NCBI GenBank assembly: GCA_934692905.1
Contig: CAKUUM010000004.1
Span: forward strand, 1-64,000
Reading direction: 5' to 3'
Origin: an uncultured Bacteroidales bacterium
GTDB lineage: Bacteria; Bacteroidota; Bacteroidia; Bacteroidales; Paludibacteraceae
DNA length: 64,000 bases
The translations under genes and the position numbers were made by a program. Numbering within the stretch: position 1 is the stretch's first letter; every line of letters starts with the position of its first letter. Below are positions 1-8,171 of this stretch, one piece after another. Under the pieces are notes generated by a model, which did no database searches, was not told where the DNA came from, and saw only the letters and a program-made list of their open reading frames with translations.

Positions 1-157
1 GAGTGTCGGAACACTTCCGACGAGGCGGTAAACCACTTTTTTACTCATAAAAAGCATTTTTTTGACATAGTTCGTTATGTTGCACGGATAACCACACCCG
101 CAATAAGGGCTGCACAAGGATATCAAACCTCTCATTTTTGAGAAAATATAATCAGGC
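1..157. other. Left-edge noncoding stretch with a small hairpin
   Basis: No gene is seen here. GTCGGAA and TTCCGAC form a perfect 7-bp stem with a 3-nt loop at positions 5-21. A weaker T-rich hairpin lies near 130-145, just past the stop of the next minus-strand gene, and could end its transcript. The first hairpin may belong to a gene left of the window. Confidence 0.4.
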
Positions 158-781
158 TTATAATAACATAGACAGACCTATAATAACATAGATTCCAAAA
201 AGTATTAACGGCAAAAATATCAGCCATCGGTGTATATCATCTCGTTTTGCGTCCAAATACTCATCACACCATTCCGCACCTTCGATAAAACCCATAGCGG
301 CATCATCTACTGCGTCCGCATACTCATCTGCTTCCATCGTGGAAGTATTAGCATCGGACGCCTCTACCATTTTACGCCCGTATTGGTTAGCCGCTTCCTG
401 GGCTTCCTCTAACGATGCACCTCTATTGAGTTTGTACCAATCGGCTCCTGCTTCAAAATCCATAGCATAGCCATCAATGATGTCTTCATATCCGGGGTCC
501 TTCACCTCCTCTGGAGTGAACAATCCCTCCGCATATTTTCTTGCTGCGCGTATCGCTTCCGTATTGTAATTTGTAAAAGCCAGATTCTTTTCCTTTTTGC
601 GTTTATATCCATGCCGCTTATATTCCTGTTTTTGAACCTTTTTTTCATCTTGTTCAAAGTTCGGGCATGAGCCTTCAAAGTCTGCGAACTCATTTGTAAG
701 TCCACACAACAGCCCTTTGTGCATATCCATACAGCGATGTGTACAGATAGTGCACGATTTCAATTGTTCTTCTCGTGTCAT
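158..781 (-). CDS. Cys-rich N-terminal domain protein with C-terminal membrane anchor
   Basis: The protein has 207 aa and its function is unknown. It starts MTREEQLKSC and carries five cysteines, C10, C13, C17, C26 and C39, in the same spacing as its upstream neighbour, which suggests a small metal-binding or disulfide module. The middle is acidic and helical. Residues about 188-206 form one hydrophobic segment, so the protein is probably tail-anchored. I chose the ATG at 781 because it matches the start of the paralogue; the longer frame begins with TTG and would overlap the previous gene. The gap to the upstream stop is 7 nt, so the two are surely co-transcribed. Confidence 0.75.
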   Translation of the reverse strand: MTREEQLKSCTICTHRCMDMHKGLLCGLTNEFADFEGSCPNFEQDEKKVQKQEYKRHGYKRKKEKNLAFTNYNTEAIRAARKYAEGLFTPEEVKDPGYEDIIDGYAMDFEAGADWYKLNRGASLEEAQEAANQYGRKMVEASDANTSTMEADEYADAVDDAAMGFIEGAEWCDEYLDAKRDDIHRWLIFLPLILFGIYVIIGLSMLL

Positions 782-788
782 ACAATCA

Positions 789-2207
789 TTATTCTTCAGC
801 AATCTGTATATAATCTTGCGGAGTGATAACTATTTCTATAGTTCGATTGGAGTCTATACCGCACAACGCAAAAACAATGTTCATCCGGTTAATTTCTGCC
901 ATTGAGACCATAGCATCTTCCAACTCTGCGAAATGAGACCATATCGTCTGTCGGTAGTAAGACTTGTCTATTTGGCATACATCTGCAAAATACGCATTTG
1001 TAAATTGAATCACGTAATACAGATTATTTGCTGTATGATAAATATCTTTCAACTCGGCACCTTCCCAAAGATATGCAATGGGCAATAGTGTCTTGACAAT
1101 ATCTTCCGCCTTTTGAAAATCTGCTTCGTCGCATCGGAATTGATTACCGGCAGCGAGTGCATTCGTGTAATCTTCAGGGGTAATTACGACTGAATACAAC
1201 AGAGTATTCCACTTGTCATAATAGCGAAAAGACACGCTATAATTATGCTCGAAGAAATACTCATGCCCCGATAGGGTGGCATTCGGTGATTGTAATGCAA
1301 CTTCTTGAAGTATTGACTGTTTTGAGTATATACCGTCAAGTTGCAAATCCTCTGCTGCACAATCTTTTATATCTTCCCGTGTCAATTTGTATGAATGCAC
1401 AATTGTATCTTTTTGCAGAAACAGACGCTGCGAAATGACTCCGTCAATATCTTGATAGGGTAGTTCTTTGTTCACTTCTTGCAGTATTGTCTTGACCACT
1501 TGACGCTGGTTGTAGAAAATACTGTTGTCATTGTTGTGCATATCTATGGTAACGATAGCCATCAATATATACATACTCACAATGACGCCTGCCAGCATTT
1601 TCTCAAATATCTGCCATGTACGTGGTTTCGGAACGATGTTCTCCACACGTGTCGAACTTGCGAGATATATACCCCATATTACGCTCCACAATATAGAACG
1701 AATAGAAAGCGCAAGGTCGCTTTCCGGTGCATCCGTTATTGCAAAATACATAGCAATAGAATAGATGCTATCTATTGCGATGGTTGCTATATATGTGTAT
1801 GCCAATGCTTTGGCATTGGATTGACGCTTATAAAAGGCTACGATTGTCCTGATTGCGATAGTGCATAGGCATAGCAACATAACCAGATGTGCAACGACAA
1901 ACCATATAGATAATAACCATTCGCTCAAAAGCAAGCATGTAGTCACTATGCTCATCAAAGCACCACCTCCGATGCCGAGCCATAGAAAAATTGCCAACCA
2001 ACCACCAACAGTATGGTCTTCATCACTCATCATCTCTTGCTGAATCTGCTGCTGTTTTTGGAATTCTTTCTCATCTTGTTCAAAGTTAGGGCATTCCCCC
2101 TCAAAATTTGCGGCATTTTGAGTAAGTCCGCACAACAGTCCTTTGTGCATATCCATACAGCGATGCATACAGATAGTGCACGATTTCAATTGTTCTTCTC
2201 GTGTCAT
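789..2207 (-). CDS. Cys-rich N-terminal domain plus DUF2569-like membrane protein
   Basis: This 472-aa protein opens with almost the same 45 residues as its downstream neighbour (C10, C13, C17, C26, C39, then CPNFEQDEKE). About five hydrophobic segments follow between residues 68 and 225. The stretch WGIYLASSTRVENIVPK resembles the end of DUF2569 membrane domains, a resemblance judged by eye. The C-terminal 240 residues look soluble and unrelated to anything I know. The shared Cys module on two different bodies suggests a common partner or metal. No clear promoter is visible, but an 11-bp direct repeat array lies about 90-150 bp upstream. Confidence 0.75.
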   Translation of the reverse strand: MTREEQLKSCTICMHRCMDMHKGLLCGLTQNAANFEGECPNFEQDEKEFQKQQQIQQEMMSDEDHTVGGWLAIFLWLGIGGGALMSIVTTCLLLSEWLLSIWFVVAHLVMLLCLCTIAIRTIVAFYKRQSNAKALAYTYIATIAIDSIYSIAMYFAITDAPESDLALSIRSILWSVIWGIYLASSTRVENIVPKPRTWQIFEKMLAGVIVSMYILMAIVTIDMHNNDNSIFYNQRQVVKTILQEVNKELPYQDIDGVISQRLFLQKDTIVHSYKLTREDIKDCAAEDLQLDGIYSKQSILQEVALQSPNATLSGHEYFFEHNYSVSFRYYDKWNTLLYSVVITPEDYTNALAAGNQFRCDEADFQKAEDIVKTLLPIAYLWEGAELKDIYHTANNLYYVIQFTNAYFADVCQIDKSYYRQTIWSHFAELEDAMVSMAEINRMNIVFALCGIDSNRTIEIVITPQDYIQIAEE

Positions 2208-2298
2208 AATTTATCGTAATTTTATAGATTATTATTATTTAGCCTTCTGTTTTTGTCATTGCACACGTGTAGTTCCCGCCGACCTCCCGCCGACAACT

Positions 2299-2353
2299 AC
2301 GGTATTTTTACGGTACATACACGGTAGATATACGGTAGATAAACGGTACATTG
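2299..2353. repeat. Five direct repeats of an 11-bp unit (ACGGTanata)
   Basis: ACGGT begins at 2299, 2310, 2321, 2332 and 2343, so the unit is exactly 11 bp. Copies 2-5 read ACGGTACATAC, ACGGTAGATAT, ACGGTAGATAA and ACGGTACATT. The array is upstream of the DUF2569-like gene and just past the end of the TPR gene. It could be phased protein sites or a slippage-prone spacer. Confidence 0.85.
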
Positions 2354-2433
2354 TGCTGACCACGTAATACCCTGACCGTAGGCACACGCTATGCCCCGCC
2401 TACCTGCCGCTGTCTCTCACCAACCGCAACGCC

Positions 2434-4083
2434 CTATTGCTTGTCCTTTTTTGTATCGGTATCCGCCCCTTTCAGCAAATCGAACTTGCTTTGCACCTCT
2501 TGTTGGCGGTACTTGTTGAGTATCTCGGTAAAGCGCGGCAGGTCGCGGATAGCGTCGAGGTCAGTATCTACGGCGATATGCTGGAAGTCGCGATAGCCCA
2601 ACGACAATGCCTTGTCGAATGCGTTCAGAGCCTGTTCGGTGCGCCCCATCAGTGCGTAAAGACACGCCTCATCATAGTAGTTGTCCTTGTCCGGTTCAGC
2701 CGCCAGCATACTGTCCATCCACGCCAACGCCTCTGTGTCCCGTCCGAGGAAATGAAGCGCATAGTGGCGCACAGAACCGTCAATAGTGGTATCGGCTGCC
2801 ACTACCTGCTCAAAATCAACCTTTGCCTTTGCCGTATCGCCCTGTATCAGTTCCAACCGACCACGCCACAGATAAGCCCCGACCATCGGACTCAACTCAA
2901 TACAACGCGATATATCCGACAAAGCCTCATCATACCTCTTTTGCTCCCATTGGGCTATCGTACGCAAGTAATAACCTCTGGCGGCATTGGACGGGTAATT
3001 CTGTATGACATACGAAAAATCATTGAGCGCATTGGTATAGTCGCCAATCCCTGTATAGCAACACCCGCGATTGAGGTAGGCATACACATAATCCGCATTG
3101 ATATTGAGCAGTGCCGTGAGATCGGCTATCGCCTTGCGGTACTGATACAGGTCTTGGTAGCACTCCGCCCGATAGGCGAGGACAAACATACTGGCGGTAC
3201 CTTCTGCCTTCTCCATTCTGTCAAGGTCGTTGATAGCATCGGCATAGTACCCTTTCGCCATATAGATACGCACACGGACACCTTGGTAGAACAACTGCGG
3301 ATAATCTGTCAGGTTGCTTATCTGCTCGGACACGGCATTGAGCAGGTAGGGGTAGTCGGTATCGGCGGCAGCAATCAGTATGTCGGTATCGCCAAACCGT
3401 CCCGTCTCGTTGTAACCAAGATTGAGGTAACGGATATATTGGTCTATAAACTTGGTCGTCTCGCCGCTCAGCATCGCCAATCCGGAAGAAAGCCGCCACG
3501 CCTCGGCGTTGTAGGGATAGAGCATTGTGATAGAAGTGAGCATGGCACGCGTCTCGTCGAATTTGCCCAGTTGCAATGTACAACGCGCTATCTCCACCAA
3601 GTACGAGTCGTCGGTCGGTGCCAGTTTGCTTGCCGCCTTGTAGTCCGCCAGGGCTGCCGCGTAGTTCTCCATTTGGTAGTACAACTCACCCCGTTCTGCA
3701 TACGCATCAGCGTTCTTCTTGTCTTTCTTGATGGCGGTAGTATAGTCGTCCAATGCCTTCTGCAACTCTCCCACATACATATAGGTTGTTCCGCGCAGTC
3801 GATATGCATCGCTGACGGACAAGCCCGAAGTCTTGACGTATTTCAGTAGCATATCTATATCCTGCAACGCCATACCATACTGCTCTTGCATGAGATTGGC
3901 AACAGCACGATAGCGGTACAGCGTACCGTTCTTTGGGTGTTGTTGTAACTCGATAGTACATAGTTGCACCGCTTCCGCGTATTGTGCACTGTCTATCAGT
4001 TGCCTGATTTGCGCAGTCTGCTGCGCCACGAGCGACATCACTGACATGCAGAGTGCCACCAAAAGAACTGTTAATCGGTTCAT
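2434..4083 (-). CDS. Secreted tetratricopeptide-repeat protein
   Basis: The protein has 549 aa with a signal peptide at residues 1-20 (MNRLTVLLVALCMSVMSLVA), so it acts in the periplasm or at the envelope. Most of the rest is TPR helices; typical pieces are AYRLRGTTYMYVGELQKALDD and AYAERGELYYQMENYAAALAD. TPR arrays bind other proteins, and the partner here is unknown. It is the last minus-strand gene before the Cys-rich pair and lies downstream of the signalling string, with a 33-bp palindrome in the gap. A long plus-strand reading frame over it is a shadow. Confidence 0.85.
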   Translation of the reverse strand: MNRLTVLLVALCMSVMSLVAQQTAQIRQLIDSAQYAEAVQLCTIELQQHPKNGTLYRYRAVANLMQEQYGMALQDIDMLLKYVKTSGLSVSDAYRLRGTTYMYVGELQKALDDYTTAIKKDKKNADAYAERGELYYQMENYAAALADYKAASKLAPTDDSYLVEIARCTLQLGKFDETRAMLTSITMLYPYNAEAWRLSSGLAMLSGETTKFIDQYIRYLNLGYNETGRFGDTDILIAAADTDYPYLLNAVSEQISNLTDYPQLFYQGVRVRIYMAKGYYADAINDLDRMEKAEGTASMFVLAYRAECYQDLYQYRKAIADLTALLNINADYVYAYLNRGCCYTGIGDYTNALNDFSYVIQNYPSNAARGYYLRTIAQWEQKRYDEALSDISRCIELSPMVGAYLWRGRLELIQGDTAKAKVDFEQVVAADTTIDGSVRHYALHFLGRDTEALAWMDSMLAAEPDKDNYYDEACLYALMGRTEQALNAFDKALSLGYRDFQHIAVDTDLDAIRDLPRFTEILNKYRQQEVQSKFDLLKGADTDTKKDKQ

Positions 4084-4169
4084 ATCTTTATATTTGTTTT
4101 GTTTACTACATCTGTTATCTTGCCTATTCTATGCGATATTCTGGCAGTATCATTATACTACTTTCTGCA

Positions 4170-4202
4170 GTACACAACTTTGTGGACCACAAGATTGTGT
4201 AC
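4170..4202. promoter_or_regulatory. Large imperfect palindrome upstream of the TPR gene
   Basis: GTACACAACTTTGTGG and CCACAAGATTGTGTAC are inverted around a single A, with 14 of 16 positions pairing. It lies 87 bp before the TPR start codon. It could be a dimeric operator or an RNA hairpin that ends the upstream transcript. No T-tract follows on either strand, which argues against a simple terminator. Confidence 0.5.
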
Positions 4203-4281
4203 CAATGATAGTGGTATATTTTTTCTTATATTCCATCAACCCCGTACATCATCATTAAAACATTGAGAATTATGAATTACA

Positions 4282-4749
4282 TCACTGATTACGAGCAGGA
4301 TTCGCCCAATATCCTTTTTCCTTCAGTTCATTGTTTTCGTCTTTTGATAGAAACCATTGGTCCATCGCAGATTGAGCACATTCCTGCACTACATTCATAT
4401 CCAACGTTGTGCGACTTGATATGTAGGTACAATCGTCATACAATTGCTTTACTTTGTCTTGTATTTCTTGCAGGCGTTTAGACTTTTCTGTTTCATCAAT
4501 TTCATTATCTGCGAACCGTGCTAAAATAGCAAATATGTTGTCTGAGATACTTTGTTGCAGTTTCTCTTTTGCAGAAGCATAATAATCTTCATCCGTTGTA
4601 GTGTCATTAACCACTTGCAACGCAGAAACAATGCTACTTGCACACTCATCTGATATTTGTTTAAGCAATTCGTCCAACTTTGACAAACGTTCATTTGTGG
4701 ATAGATGTTCTCTACTTATAATTTGTTGCCTTTCAAAATCTTGTATCAT
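4282..4749 (-). CDS. Small helical protein of unknown function
   Basis: The 155-aa protein has no signal peptide and no membrane segment. The sequence is helix-rich with heptad-like stretches (residues 15-35 and 85-110), so a coiled coil is likely. I do not recognise a family. It follows the HEPN-like gene by 21 nt in the same direction and is probably the last cistron of the phospho-signalling string. Confidence 0.65.
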   Translation of the reverse strand: MIQDFERQQIISREHLSTNERLSKLDELLKQISDECASSIVSALQVVNDTTTDEDYYASAKEKLQQSISDNIFAILARFADNEIDETEKSKRLQEIQDKVKQLYDDCTYISSRTTLDMNVVQECAQSAMDQWFLSKDENNELKEKGYWANPARNQ

Positions 4750-4770
4750 AATTTATTTGTTTTTGATATT

Positions 4771-5199
4771 TTAGTGATATGTACTTATAATTGCATCTAC
4801 GAATGACACTAATAAATCTTTTCGTATCTTTGCGAACATAGATTCATTGCCACATTTGTTTTTATCTGTCATTTCAAAAGAGTTTTTCCCTCTACGAGTG
4901 GCAACAAGACTATGTGCAATGGAATTACGAATATGCCGCAGAATATCATGTGCCTTATCTGGAAGACCATTGTTTGGGTTGGCATGAGAACCGGAATCGA
5001 AAGTAACTATAAAATAGTTAGAATGTGATGCGGCTCTTTTCTTGTTTCGTTTACCATGCTTGTCTATCATAATGTTATTCTGCCTAATAAAAGTTTGCAG
5101 TGTAGCATTACTTAAATCATAGTGTCCGACTGTGCCTATTATGGCATTATTTAGTTTCTGCAATAGGTCGAACAATTCTATTTTTTCATTTTTGTTCAT
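4771..5199 (-). CDS. HEPN-like protein, possible RNase
   Basis: The 142-aa protein carries RNSIAH at residues 91-96, which fits the R-x4-H signature of HEPN nucleases, with Asn right after Arg as in many active members. The surrounding pattern (helix, RHIRNSIAHS, then FEMTDKN) resembles the pEK499_p136 type of HEPN. HEPN proteins are commonly metal-independent RNases in toxin-antitoxin or abortive systems. No cognate nucleotidyltransferase is adjacent; the two MNT genes of this window are 9 kb away. It sits 16 nt after the BACON protein, at the tail of the kinase operon. The family call is by eye only. Confidence 0.55.
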   Translation of the reverse strand: MNKNEKIELFDLLQKLNNAIIGTVGHYDLSNATLQTFIRQNNIMIDKHGKRNKKRAASHSNYFIVTFDSGSHANPNNGLPDKAHDILRHIRNSIAHSLVATRRGKNSFEMTDKNKCGNESMFAKIRKDLLVSFVDAIISTYH

Positions 5200-5215
5200 G
5201 TTACTAGTCGGTTAT

Positions 5216-6592
5216 TTATTGCCACCATGCTGAAGACCATTGTATAGAAACCCCTGCGGTGTACATCCCGTCATAACGTACAAAGAAATCAGAGGATGCA
5301 TAGTTACCCCATTCCCAATGCAGACCAACTTCAGCACGAATCCACCAAGCGGCATCTCCATTGGATATAACACAAGATGGTCCTGCTCCGAGGTACATTG
5401 CTTTGTCACTTGATGTTGGTATATAGCAACTGAACAACGGGTGATATGCAAAATTGACATTTCCTCCAATAAAGTCGTATCCTATCGTTACATCAACAGG
5501 GCGGACTTCAAAACGTCTTGTTCTAACTCTCATTAAAGAATGAGTAGTAGAAACTCCTGTTCCTATCGCCGCAGACAATCCATACCATGTTATTTCTGTT
5601 TTTCCATTCACATTGAGGTACCCTGGATATGCTGATTTACGGGGTACAGAACGATTGGATTTTCTATGTTTACTTACAGAGGAACTTCTTCTTGCCGAAC
5701 TTTTCGAGGTTGCCACACGCCCTGATTGCCATAATTGGATCGTAACCGGTGTGCCGCCGTCAGTTAATCGTATATTGAACTGCCCTCGACGTGTTTCTGT
5801 AGTAGGATTCTCATAAATGGTAACTTTAAGTGTATTCCCATCCCGTGTAGCAAAATACATATCTCCTATAGGGTTCTCAATTTCCCAAGTCCGGTTACTA
5901 TAGACAGAAATATGTTCCGTTGTGCCTGAAGAACCTATGATTATAGATTTTTTGCTCACAGATATAACGGGAATATCATTTGTAGAAGAACTTTCACTAT
6001 TTGTAGAAGAACTCGCACTACTGCTTTTTCCGGTTTGTGATAATGAAATCTTGACCTTCTCATCTCCACAAACCACATAAAAATAGTCAGAGTATGATGT
6101 CGTATAATCATTTGGGGCAATACGTACCTTAATCATGTTACCCTCACGAGTGGCTGTGTACCGCATATAACTATTCGCATACGGATATTGAATGCTCCAA
6201 TCGCCATTGCAATAGACTATAATGTATTCTGTAGTTCCATTCGCAGAACAAAATATACTCTTTTGGGTGACATATATATTCGAATTATGTCCGCTATTTG
6301 CCGAGCCGGATGATGTATTCGTATTCTTATTTCCCGTCGTCGAATTAGAAGTACGTGGCGTAGTTGTTGGTTTCAAAGCGGTGTTACACTTATCTATCCA
6401 ACTTTGAATATCATTAGTAGCAGGTTTGTCGTCGCATGTACTTAGGATATACTCAAAATGCTTTTTCGCTGTTTTGTATTCCCCATGGTTGTATGCCGCT
6501 ATACCTTCTTGTCTATGATTTTCATAGCACTGACCTATGACACAACAGGTTGTAGTCAGCAACAGAAGAATGGTCTGTACGATTTTTTTCAT
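5216..6592 (-). CDS. Secreted TPR / double BACON-domain envelope protein
   Basis: The 458-aa protein has a signal peptide (residues 1-20), a short TPR-like helical part (about 25-70, AYNHGEYKTAKKHFEYIL), a Thr/Ser/Asn-rich linker, and two BACON-like Ig domains (about 108-190 and 208-293; each has a repeated VTQKSIFCSANG or VSKKSIIIGSSG strand and ends SQTG/WQSG). The C-terminal 140 residues end with alternating aromatics (FVRYDGMYTAGVSIQWSSAWW), as in an outer-membrane barrel. Its start codon overlaps the stop of the membrane kinase by 4 nt, so the two are translationally coupled. It is the likely envelope output or sensor partner of that kinase. Confidence 0.75.
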   Translation of the reverse strand: MKKIVQTILLLLTTTCCVIGQCYENHRQEGIAAYNHGEYKTAKKHFEYILSTCDDKPATNDIQSWIDKCNTALKPTTTPRTSNSTTGNKNTNTSSGSANSGHNSNIYVTQKSIFCSANGTTEYIIVYCNGDWSIQYPYANSYMRYTATREGNMIKVRIAPNDYTTSYSDYFYVVCGDEKVKISLSQTGKSSSASSSTNSESSSTNDIPVISVSKKSIIIGSSGTTEHISVYSNRTWEIENPIGDMYFATRDGNTLKVTIYENPTTETRRGQFNIRLTDGGTPVTIQLWQSGRVATSKSSARRSSSVSKHRKSNRSVPRKSAYPGYLNVNGKTEITWYGLSAAIGTGVSTTHSLMRVRTRRFEVRPVDVTIGYDFIGGNVNFAYHPLFSCYIPTSSDKAMYLGAGPSCVISNGDAAWWIRAEVGLHWEWGNYASSDFFVRYDGMYTAGVSIQWSSAWWQ

Positions 6593-8010
6593 GATAGTTT
6601 TAGTCCTTGTAATTGTTTTATCTGCTTCTGATAGTCTTGATATGTTTTAGAGGTTGTCCCCCAAACCCGATATTCGACTTTTTGTTTACTTTCTATCTTT
6701 TTTATTGCTTCATCTATTTTGTTGTTCCACCTGGCACGAATGTCTGCACTTTCAAACTGAGTCAGATACCTACCATCGCCATTTTCCTTATTAATGACAC
6801 ATTCATAGTAGACTTTCAGTCCGCACTTTTCCGTTCTTGGGTTATAGGCATCGAATAATGTCTGTGGCATATTCGTATTAACCCCCTCTATCAAATCATT
6901 ACATATATTCACACATTCTGTATAACTACTACGAACTCTATTCCGAATTTCGTGGTCAAGATGTATGTACCTTACCCCTATTGCCGATGCAATCACCAGT
7001 ATTATGGATAGAATAACTTTCAATGCTATTTTCCCTCTTTTCATAGGTTGCTCTGGTGTCGAAGGTGTGGTTACTATCGGTTTTGGCTGCGTAGGCGGAG
7101 TAGCAACTCGTTGTGTGGGGCGTGCAGTGGTAGCGGTGGAACTCGTGGAGGTGGATGTATTGGTCTGCCTTTGTGTGGGGCGTGATGGGGCAGATGCCGT
7201 TGGTTTCACCAATGAAGGGTTGGCTGCCCACGTGGCGAGGGTGTCGGCTGTAGGGCGGTCCCACGTCTCACGGGCAAGCATGAGATGGATGACGTGGGTG
7301 AGGGCGGGAGAGATGGGTTGAGCGATGTCGGGTATCTCGGCACCGTTCTTCTGCATACCGCCGCCTATCTCACCAAAGGGCACATCGCCTGTGATGAGTT
7401 CGTAAATCATTGCGCCGAGCGACCAGATGTCGCTGGCTTTGGTGGGTGCCGGTTGTGCCGAGAAACGTTCGGGACCCATATACGCCATCGTGCCGCCTGA
7501 TGTGGAGGCACCCAACATACTCTTGCGCAATGTGGTACGCGCCTTGGTAGAGATACCAAAATCGGTGATGCGATAGTTGCCGCTCTCGTCAAGCAGGATA
7601 TTATCAGGCTTAATGTCCTGGTGCACAATATCCTTGCTGTGCAGATAGGCTAAGCCTGCTGCCACATCGTGGAGCACACGCCATACCTGCTGCTCGGAGA
7701 GTTTGCCTACCTGCTTGGTGAGTGCGCCCTTGGGGCAGTACTCCATAATGAGGTAGGGCATATTCTCCCATTGGTCCACGTGGTCGGGCTTGAGCAGGTT
7801 GGGGTGCGTAAGGTGGTGCACACTCGCCAGTTCCTGACAGAACTCACGCAGTCCGTCGTTGTCCAACCCTTGTCCCGGGGCATAGACCTTGATAGCGATG
7901 TCAAGGTCTGTCCATGTATCATGCGCCAACCATACCTCCGAGAAGCCACCACGCCCTATGAGACTGCGCAGTTGGTAGCGGTTGGCAAAAAGTGTATCTT
8001 GCTGTAACAT
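6589..8010 (-). CDS. Transmembrane Ser/Thr protein kinase, HQD type
   Basis: The 473-aa Hanks-type kinase has a glycine loop IGRGGFSEVW (18-27), catalytic lysine K41, catalytic loop HQDIKPDN (130-137), DFG at 150-152 and MGPERF in the activation segment. The usual HRD arginine is Q131, so this is a non-RD kinase, which may not need activation-loop phosphorylation. A Thr/Ser/Pro-rich juxtamembrane linker leads to one membrane helix near residues 327-346 and a 120-residue outer part. It would place phosphate on cytoplasmic targets such as the FHA proteins of the same operon. The PP2C gene is directly upstream. Confidence 0.9.
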   Translation of the reverse strand: MLQQDTLFANRYQLRSLIGRGGFSEVWLAHDTWTDLDIAIKVYAPGQGLDNDGLREFCQELASVHHLTHPNLLKPDHVDQWENMPYLIMEYCPKGALTKQVGKLSEQQVWRVLHDVAAGLAYLHSKDIVHQDIKPDNILLDESGNYRITDFGISTKARTTLRKSMLGASTSGGTMAYMGPERFSAQPAPTKASDIWSLGAMIYELITGDVPFGEIGGGMQKNGAEIPDIAQPISPALTHVIHLMLARETWDRPTADTLATWAANPSLVKPTASAPSRPTQRQTNTSTSTSSTATTARPTQRVATPPTQPKPIVTTPSTPEQPMKRGKIALKVILSIILVIASAIGVRYIHLDHEIRNRVRSSYTECVNICNDLIEGVNTNMPQTLFDAYNPRTEKCGLKVYYECVINKENGDGRYLTQFESADIRARWNNKIDEAIKKIESKQKVEYRVWGTTSKTYQDYQKQIKQLQGLKLS

Positions 8011-8041
8011 TGTTTCCGTTAAATCAAACTATTAAACATAT

Positions 8042-8152
8042 AATTATCCACGAATTAGCCATTAATTTTCGTCATTTATACCCTAATTCTCCGTTAATGA
8101 CCGTATAATAAACCGTTAATTCATTTACGATTTAATAATTTACGATGTACGA
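8042..8152. repeat. 11-bp phased AATT words followed by TTTACGA words
   Basis: This gap between phosphatase and kinase genes is built of repeats. AATT or AAT starts at 8042, 8053 and 8064, then at 8085, 8096, 8107 and 8118, so each series keeps an 11-bp step. TTTACGA follows at 8124 and 8139 and TGTACGA at 8146, the 15-bp family seen in other gaps of this operon. No promoter of the TAnnTTTG form is evident. Confidence 0.8.
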
Positions 8153-8171
8153 TTTATTGGGTCATTTATTT

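Noticed and set aside
2299..2353. CRISPR array
   Set aside because: The repeat units are 11 bp with no spacers and no cas genes are in the window. The same holds for the other arrays.
2437..3849. 470-aa plus-strand reading frame over the TPR gene
   Set aside because: It is antisense to a clear TPR protein with signal peptide and has no domain pattern; a shadow of GC-biased codons.
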